Of a DNA stretch of 18,068 nt, positions 13,408 to 18,068 are shown piece by piece (the stretch's first letter is position 1; every line of letters begins with the position of its first letter). A program made the position numbers and the translations under genes. The stretch comes from JACVRW01 sp035947555 (GTDB taxonomy: Bacteria > Actinomycetota > Thermoleophilia > Solirubrobacterales > Thermoleophilaceae). The DNA lies in contig DASZJZ010000142.1 of the NCBI GenBank assembly GCA_035947555.1, positions 1 through 18,068 of the forward strand. The letters run 5' to 3'. The notes below the pieces were generated by a model that did no database searches, was not told where the DNA came from, and worked only from the letters and a program-made list of their open reading frames with translations.

Positions 13408-15141
13408 ATGAAGTTGCTGTCGCTCAACGTCGGGCTTCCGCAGGAGGTGGCGTGGCGGGGCCGCGTGGTGAAGACGGCGATCTTCAAGTCGCCGGTCGCA
13501 GGGCGGCGGTGGGTAAGACGCCTGAACGTGGACGGCGACGGGCAGGCCGACTTGGTCGGCCACGGCGGCGAGCACCGTGCCGTCTACGTCTATGACCACT
13601 CCGCGTACGAGCACTGGTCCGAGTTCCTCGCCCGCGACGACCTCGTGCCCGGGCACTTCGGCGAGAACTTCACCGTCGACGGGATGCCCGACGACGAGGT
13701 GTGCGTGGGCGACCGCTACCGGATCGGGGGCGCGGTCTTCGAGGTGACCCAGCCGCGCGTGACCTGCTTCAAGCTCGGGCTGCGGCTGGAGGAGCCGCGC
13801 ATGCCGGCGCTGCTCTATTCCCACGGCCGGCCGGGCTTCTATCTACGGGTCATCCGGGAGGGCGAAGTGGGCGCCGGCGACGAAGTCGAGCTGGTCGAGG
13901 CGGGGCCGCAGGCGATGAGCGTCCGCGAGGTCAGCGGGCTCCTCTACATGCCCGGCCACAGCCCCGCGGGCCTGCGCCGCGCACTGTCGATCCCGGCCCT
14001 TTCCGACGGCTGGCGCGGCTCGTTCGAGGCGCTGCTGGAGCAGCATGAGAAGGGCGCGGAGGGCAACCATGGGCTTGCCAAACCGTCGATCCCGCCGGCC
14101 TGGCGCGGGCTCCGCCGGTTTCGAATTGCGGCGGCGGATCGCGAGAGCTCGTCGGTCCGATCGTTCGTGCTCGAACCGGTCGATGGCGAGCCTCTCCCGG
14201 ACTTCCTTCCCGGGCAGTTCCTCGCGCTCAAGCTCGAGCCCCCGGGAGCGCCAGGGCCGCTGTTGCGCTCGTACTCGCTGGCGGCCCCGGCGGATGAAGG
14301 CCGCTACCGCATCGCGGTCAAGCGTGAACCTGCGGGCGTCGGGAGCGGCTTCCTCCACGAGCGGGCAGCTGTGGGTGACGTGATCGGCGTCGGCGCGCCG
14401 CGCGGCGACTTCACACTCGATCTCGGGGGGACGGGCCCGGTCGTTCTCATCAGCGCGGGCGTCGGCGTGACGCCGGTCCTCGCGATGCTGGGAGCGCTGG
14501 CCCGGGCCGGGAGTGAGCGCGCGGTCTGGTGGCTTCACGGCGCCCGCAGCGGGGCCGAGCACGTCTTCGCCACCGAGGCGCGCGAGCATCTGTCGCGCCT
14601 GCCCGCCGCGCGATCGCACGTGCGCTACAGCCGTCCGCGGGCCGAAGACCGTCAAGGCGTCGATTTCGACGAGGCCGGGCGCATCGACTTCGAGACCCTG
14701 CTCGGGCTCGGCGTCCCTCGCGACGCCCACTTCCACCTGTGCGGGCCACCGGGCTTCCTGCGCGAGCTGTCGGCAGGCCTTCTTTCGTGGGGCGTCGCAC
14801 CGGAGCGTCTCCATCGCGAGGTGTTCGGCCCGGAGCCGCGCGACGACGCCGCGGAACCGCACCCGCCGCAGGGGCCTGCAGGTCAGGGGCCAGAGGTGGC
14901 GTTCAGCCGTTCCGCGCTGACCGTCGCGTGGGACGAGCGCTACGGCAACCTGCTCGAGCTAGCCGAGGCGTGCGACGTTCCGGCCGACTGGTCGTGTCGC
15001 ACGGGCGTCTGCCACCGCTGCGAGTCGGGTCTGGTCGACGGCGCGGTGGCGTACGAGCCCGAGCCGCTCGACGACCCCGCGCCGGGACAGGTGCTGCTGT
15101 GCTGCGCCCGCCCACGGGGGCCGGTCACGATCGACCTGTGA
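13408..15141 (+). CDS. MOSC / FAD-NAD reductase / 2Fe-2S ferredoxin fusion protein
   Basis: Three parts are fused in 577 residues. An N-terminal YiiM-like MOSC domain (about 1-165) has GHGGEHRAVYVYD, PGHFGENFTV and the conserved cysteine in QPRVTCFKLG (Cys120), then a helical 3-alpha segment to about 225. A ferredoxin-reductase unit follows, with FAD motif RSYS (287-290), nucleotide motif GVGVTP (351-356) and HLCGPPGF (443-450). The C-terminal plant-type 2Fe-2S ferredoxin has Cys530, Cys535, Cys538 and Cys565. MOSC domains bind molybdenum cofactor or related sulfur carriers. YiiM-type proteins reduce N-hydroxylated compounds, so a self-sufficient NAD(P)H-to-Mo reductase is a reasonable inference; the substrate is unknown. 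It starts 14 bp after DUF427 with only a weak ribosome binding site, suggesting translational coupling. Confidence 0.92.
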   Translation: MKLLSLNVGLPQEVAWRGRVVKTAIFKSPVAGRRWVRRLNVDGDGQADLVGHGGEHRAVYVYDHSAYEHWSEFLARDDLVPGHFGENFTVDGMPDDEVCVGDRYRIGGAVFEVTQPRVTCFKLGLRLEEPRMPALLYSHGRPGFYLRVIREGEVGAGDEVELVEAGPQAMSVREVSGLLYMPGHSPAGLRRALSIPALSDGWRGSFEALLEQHEKGAEGNHGLAKPSIPPAWRGLRRFRIAAADRESSSVRSFVLEPVDGEPLPDFLPGQFLALKLEPPGAPGPLLRSYSLAAPADEGRYRIAVKREPAGVGSGFLHERAAVGDVIGVGAPRGDFTLDLGGTGPVVLISAGVGVTPVLAMLGALARAGSERAVWWLHGARSGAEHVFATEAREHLSRLPAARSHVRYSRPRAEDRQGVDFDEAGRIDFETLLGLGVPRDAHFHLCGPPGFLRELSAGLLSWGVAPERLHREVFGPEPRDDAAEPHPPQGPAGQGPEVAFSRSALTVAWDERYGNLLELAEACDVPADWSCRTGVCHRCESGLVDGAVAYEPEPLDDPAPGQVLLCCARPRGPVTIDL

Positions 15142-15213
15142 CGGCTACCGCCGTCGGGGGCGAATCCGCGCCCGGTCTGGCCACCGCGCGCAAGATTGAG
15201 TCGGTATGGCCAG

Positions 15214-16119
15214 CTACTCAGGTGCCGTGAGGCGCGCGCGGACCAGCAGGACGTCGTGGTCACTGTGCCTGGCCGGCACCACCTCCGCCGAGGGCGAGCG
15301 GAGCGCGCCGCTCCCATAGACGTGCTGGAGTCCGGGGGCCTGCTCGGCGGGCGTGTCGGTGCGGGTCCAGAGGCCGGCCGGGGCGCAGGAATCGCGACGG
15401 TTGACGTCACCCCCGAAGGTGACGGTGCGTTCGGCTGCGCGGCGTGCAAGGAGCGCCGCGAGTTCGACGCACTGCGCGTCGTTCCCGGCGACCTCAATCG
15501 GCGAGCGTGTGTTCAGGTGGGCCGTGCACACGTCGACGTCGACTCGGGTGATGACGCAAAGCCACCGGCGCCGCTCTATGCCGGCTTGCGCTTCGAAGTC
15601 GTGGCTCTCGGTGCTCTCGATGGCGGCGTCGGTGAGCACCCCGCTCCCGAAGAGTCCACGGCCGCCCGGTCGGACGCAGCGTAGGCGCTCGCCGCGGTAA
15701 ATCACGCGCGAGAAGCGCATGCGGTAACCGGTCCGCCGGGCAATCCGGGCTATGTCACTCCGGCAGGCCTCGTTGAACGTGACCGCGTCCGGGTGCGCTT
15801 CACGGATCCGGGCCACTGCCTCCTCTACCACCGCCGGGTAGTCCGCCTTTTCGTAGCAGCCGGCCAGACCGGACAGGCACAGGTTCATCTGCATTAGCGT
15901 GTACGTCGACCTTCCAGCCGGCGGCACGGCGGCGGGCGTACCGATCGAGGTCGATGGTTCCCGCGGCGGCGGACCGCCTGTCCCCGAGGATCTGCTGCAG
16001 CCGGACGGGGCGAGGATCAGCGCGCAACCCACCGCCGCAAGGAGCAGGACCACAGAACTCCCGGGGCGGTGCGCGCAGGGGCGGACCGTGAGGTTCATCG
16101 TCATCGACAGTACATCCAT
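15214..16119 (-). CDS. Secreted endonuclease/exonuclease/phosphatase (EEP) family protein
   Basis: From the ATG at 16119 the product has 301 residues. The N-terminus has a hydrophobic export signal (about 21-40, SVVLLLAAVGCALILAPSG) followed by Cys41 in a weak lipobox, so it may be a lipoprotein or simply secreted. The EEP catalytic blocks follow in order: MQMNLC with Asn79, TFNEAC with Glu117, TAHLNTRS with His201, FGGDVNRRD with Asp238 and Asn240, and HSDHDVLLV with Asp287 and His288. The fold hydrolyses phosphodiesters (DNA, RNA, inositol phosphates or lipids) with Mg2+; the substrate here is unknown. The mature part has about eight cysteines, which suggests disulfides. ATGs at 16104 and 16098 are alternative starts; the frame is open to 16284, but those residues precede the signal peptide and are improbable. 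Confidence 0.8.
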   Translation of the reverse strand: MDVLSMTMNLTVRPCAHRPGSSVVLLLAAVGCALILAPSGCSRSSGTGGPPPREPSTSIGTPAAVPPAGRSTYTLMQMNLCLSGLAGCYEKADYPAVVEEAVARIREAHPDAVTFNEACRSDIARIARRTGYRMRFSRVIYRGERLRCVRPGGRGLFGSGVLTDAAIESTESHDFEAQAGIERRRWLCVITRVDVDVCTAHLNTRSPIEVAGNDAQCVELAALLARRAAERTVTFGGDVNRRDSCAPAGLWTRTDTPAEQAPGLQHVYGSGALRSPSAEVVPARHSDHDVLLVRARLTAPE

Positions 16120-16194
16120 CACCGTGGCCTGCTCCGCAGGAGAGCCTGGTGTCGTACGTGTCGACGGATGGGCCCCGCGCGGCGCGCTCAGGGG

Positions 16195-16200
16195 TAGGAT
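16195..16200 (+). promoter_or_regulatory. Possible -10 element in the divergent EEP / dehydrogenase region
   Basis: TAGGAT in the 170-bp gap between the EEP gene and the dehydrogenase remnant points rightward and lies 89 nt before the GTG at 16290. No -35 box was found; the rest of this gap shows nothing further. Confidence 0.2.
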
Positions 16201-16289
16201 CGCCACCAGCGGGCGTCTGGAAGATGTGAACATCGCCGCGCCGTCCCGCGTACCACAGACCGATGCCGGACGAAGTCGACGCATAGGCC

Positions 16290-16658
16290 GTGCTCGACGA
16301 GGCGCACGCGTTCTGGCTGCGCAGGCCCGGGCGCGGGGAGATCCGGTCGGTTGCGCTGCCCGAGCCGGGGACCGGCGACGTGGTGGTCCGCACGGCCGGC
16401 ACCGTCGAAACCGCCGTCACCGCCCTTCGGGACGCGGCTCCGCTGGTCGGAGACCGCGTCGCCGTCGCCGGTGCCGGGATGGTTGGCTGCTGCGTCGCGC
16501 CCCTGCTCGCCCGGTTCCCGGCGGTCGAGGTCGACCTGCTGCCCGAGCCCGCCTTCGATGTGGTCGTCACCGGCGAGTCGCGCTTCGGTGTCATGGCGCG
16601 CCTGGCCACGGGGAGCCTGCCGGCGCTCCGCCACACCATCGCCTACGACGGGGCGTAG
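16290..16658 (+). CDS. Internally deleted zinc-binding alcohol dehydrogenase remnant (open frame)
   Basis: The 122-residue frame reads like pieces of a zinc-binding dehydrogenase of about 320 residues joined in frame. The family start MLDEAHAFWLRRPGRGEI (1-18) continues to VVVRT (35). There it jumps to the cofactor-domain start AGTVETAVTALRDAAPLVGDRVAVAGAGMVG (36-66, Rossmann motif GAGMVG at 61-66). A second jump near 84-93 leads to the C-terminal family end TGESRFGVMARLATGSLPALRHTIAYD. Most of the catalytic zinc domain and most of the Rossmann domain are therefore missing, so normal enzyme activity is not expected. An in-frame TAG at 16284 makes GTG 16290 the first possible start. The frame has no stop or frameshift, which is odd for a decaying gene. 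Its stop is 3 bp before the pterin-synthase-like gene. The full-length comparison is from memory of the family. Confidence 0.65.
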   Translation: MLDEAHAFWLRRPGRGEIRSVALPEPGTGDVVVRTAGTVETAVTALRDAAPLVGDRVAVAGAGMVGCCVAPLLARFPAVEVDLLPEPAFDVVVTGESRFGVMARLATGSLPALRHTIAYDGA

Positions 16659-16661
16659 CGC

Positions 16662-17060
16662 GTGTTCAGCGTGAACATCCGCGACCACTTCATGATCGCC
16701 CACAGCCTGAGCGGCGAGGTGTTCGGGCCCGCGCAGCGCCTGCACGGCGCGACGTACGTCGTCGACGCGACCTTCATGCGAGCGACCCTCGACTCGGACG
16801 GCATCGTGGTCGACATCGGCCGCGCAGCCGAGGTGCTGGGCGCCGTGGTAGGCGAGCTCGGCTATCGCAACCTCGACGACGAGGCGGAGCTCGCGGACAT
16901 GAACACCACCACCGAGGCGCTCGCCCGGGTCATCGCGGACCGACTCGCTGACCGCGCGCGGGCCGGCGCCTTGGGCGACGGCGCGCGGGAGCTGGATGGG
17001 CTGGTGGTAACGCTGCACGAGTCCCACGTCGCCTGGGCGAGCTATGGGCGGCCGCTGTGA
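16662..17060 (+). CDS. 6-pyruvoyltetrahydropterin synthase/QueD-fold protein, non-canonical active site
   Basis: The 132-residue protein has the T-fold layout of the PTPS/QueD family: FSVNIRDHFMIAHSL (His14), RLHGATYVVDATF (His28), GIVVDIGRAAEVLGAVV, YRNLDDEAEL, MNTTTEALARVIADRL and VTLHESHVAWASY (Glu120). Classical members bind Zn2+ with three histidines, two of them in an HGH motif. Here that motif is HGA, so one ligand is lost, and the usual Asp-His of the catalytic triad is replaced in GYRNLDD; no catalytic cysteine is evident. It may therefore bind a pterin or act differently. The start is GTG at 16662, 3 bp after the upstream stop, and the stop overlaps the glycosyltransferase start (GTGA). 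Neighbouring genes suggest a small-molecule pathway. Confidence 0.8.
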   Translation: MFSVNIRDHFMIAHSLSGEVFGPAQRLHGATYVVDATFMRATLDSDGIVVDIGRAAEVLGAVVGELGYRNLDDEAELADMNTTTEALARVIADRLADRARAGALGDGARELDGLVVTLHESHVAWASYGRPL

Positions 17061-18068
17061 CGGAGGTCCACGTCATCGTCCCGGAAGGCATCGACGACCC
17101 GGCGCGGCCGAGCGGTGGCAACACATACGACCGCCGAGTCTGCCGAGGGCTCACCGCGCTCGGCTGGACGGTGCACGAGCACGCCGTGCCCGGTGCTTGG
17201 CCGCGGGGCAGCGAGGCTGGGCACGCCGCCCTCGCGCGCGCCGTCTGGCGGATCCCTGATGGCGCAGTGGTCCTGCTCGACGGACTGATCGCGTCCACCG
17301 CCCCCGAAGCGCTCGTGTCTCAGGCGGGCCGGCTGCGGCAGGTCGTGCTGGTTCACATGCCGCTCGGCCACCGCCCGCCGGACGACGAGGCCGGCGCGAT
17401 CCGAGCGCGCGAGCGCGAGGTGCTCGCGGCGGCCGCTGCGGTCGTCACGACAAGCACATGGACGCGGCGCCGGCTGGGGGAGCTGTACGCGCTGCCGGTC
17501 GATCGAGTGCATGTGGCCGAGCCCGGCGTCGACGCCGCCGGCCTCGCGCCGGGGAGCGCGGCCGGCGACGCGTTGCTCTGCGTCGGTGCGGTGACGCCCG
17601 CCAAGGGACACGATGTCCTGCTCGACGCCCTCGCGACGGTGGCGGACCTGTCCTGGCGCTGCGCTTGCGTGGGCAGCCTGGACCGTGCGCCGGCGTTCGC
17701 GGACCGTGTGCGCCGCCGCGCGTGGGAAGACGAGCTGCGGGACCGGGTGGGCTTTTCGGGGCCGCGCACCGGCCCGGGGCTCGATCGCGCGTACGCCGAC
17801 GCGGACCTGCTCGTGCTCGCCTCGCACGCCGAGACGTACGGCATGGTCGTCACCGAGGCCCTGGCCCGCGGCCTGCCGGTCCTCGCCACCGACGTGGGGG
17901 GCGTGACGGAGGCCCTTGGGTGCGGGAAGGACGGTACGCGGCCGGGGCTGCTGGTCCCGCCGGGCGACCCGGCAGCGCTAGGAGCCGCGCTGCGGGCCTG
18001 GCTGGGTGACGCCGAGCTGCGCGGGCGCCTGCGCCGGGCGGCCCGCGAGCGGCGCGCGTCGCTGCGCC
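17057..18068 (+). CDS. GT4-family glycosyltransferase (3' partial)
   Basis: A GTG at 17057 overlaps the previous stop (GTGA), and the frame stays open for 337 codons to the window edge. It begins VTEVHVIVPEGIDDPARPSGGNTYDRRV, a GT-B N-terminal domain with the Gly-Gly-Asn acceptor loop. The C-terminal domain has LLCVGAVTPAKGHDVLLDAL, YADADLLVLASHAETYGMVV with the E-x7-E nucleotide-sugar signature, and a Rossmann end GLPVLATDVGGVTEAL. The enzyme would transfer a sugar from an activated donor; donor and acceptor are unknown. Overlap with a pterin-synthase-fold gene suggests a pterin-like acceptor, as GT4 pteridine glycosyltransferases are known in cyanobacteria. This link is inference. Probably only the last few dozen residues are missing. 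Confidence 0.88.
   Translation, partial: MTEVHVIVPEGIDDPARPSGGNTYDRRVCRGLTALGWTVHEHAVPGAWPRGSEAGHAALARAVWRIPDGAVVLLDGLIASTAPEALVSQAGRLRQVVLVHMPLGHRPPDDEAGAIRAREREVLAAAAAVVTTSTWTRRRLGELYALPVDRVHVAEPGVDAAGLAPGSAAGDALLCVGAVTPAKGHDVLLDALATVADLSWRCACVGSLDRAPAFADRVRRRAWEDELRDRVGFSGPRTGPGLDRAYADADLLVLASHAETYGMVVTEALARGLPVLATDVGGVTEALGCGKDGTRPGLLVPPGDPAALGAALRAWLGDAELRGRLRRAARERRASLR

Noticed and set aside
16263..16286. Seven-codon open frame just before the dehydrogenase remnant
   Set aside because: It is too short to support, with no ribosome binding site; probably chance.
1..18068. tRNA, rRNA, CRISPR arrays, insertion sequences, integrases
   Set aside because: I looked on both strands and saw no cloverleaf, no regularly spaced repeat array and no transposase or integrase motif.

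Overview
The window is very GC-rich with strong third-position G/C bias. It looks like a chromosomal segment of a high-GC actinobacterium, most likely of the Thermoleophilia/Solirubrobacterales type. The pointers are the membrane-tethered SpoIIE phosphatase, secreted proteins with a basic two-cysteine C-terminal module, probable leaderless promoters (TANNNT 6-9 nt before the start codon) and the gene content. The lineage is an inference from these features. No RNA gene, CRISPR array or insertion sequence was seen. Genes are densely packed and no gap exceeds about 170 bp.

Layout. Bases 1-1337 hold the 3' part of a membrane-anchored PP2C/SpoIIE-type phosphatase. Next is a tightly coupled plus-strand set: glpD (aerobic glycerol-3-phosphate dehydrogenase), a 21-codon minicistron created around a 27-bp direct repeat, a folP-like dihydropteroate synthase, and a CpdA-like metallophosphoesterase; stop and start codons overlap at three of these junctions. 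A secreted beta-propeller-like protein follows and ends in a hairpin.

Bases 6574-9781 carry three genes in a row: a cyclic 2,3-diphosphoglycerate synthetase homologue, a 2-phosphoglycerate kinase homologue (overlapping by 11 nt), and a degenerate paralogue of transcription terminator Rho that lacks its ATPase residues. The first two are the complete known route from 2-phosphoglycerate to cyclic 2,3-diphosphoglycerate, a solute known from hyperthermophilic methanogens. Two small minus-strand hypothetical genes follow, then a plus-strand LtrA-family membrane protein whose stop codon shares a CTAG with the convergent CGNR zinc-finger regulator gene.

The CGNR gene is divergent from a DUF427 gene and a large fusion protein (MOSC + FAD/NAD reductase + 2Fe-2S ferredoxin). 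The short intergenic region holds two copies of the same operator design (8-bp inverted half-sites 16 bp apart), which suggests that the regulator controls itself and the redox operon.

The last part has a secreted EEP-fold phosphodiesterase on the minus strand. After it, on the plus strand, come an internally deleted but still open zinc-binding dehydrogenase, a pterin-synthase-fold protein lacking part of its zinc and catalytic residues, and a GT4 glycosyltransferase that runs off the window end. These last three may belong to a pathway for a glycosylated pterin-like compound.
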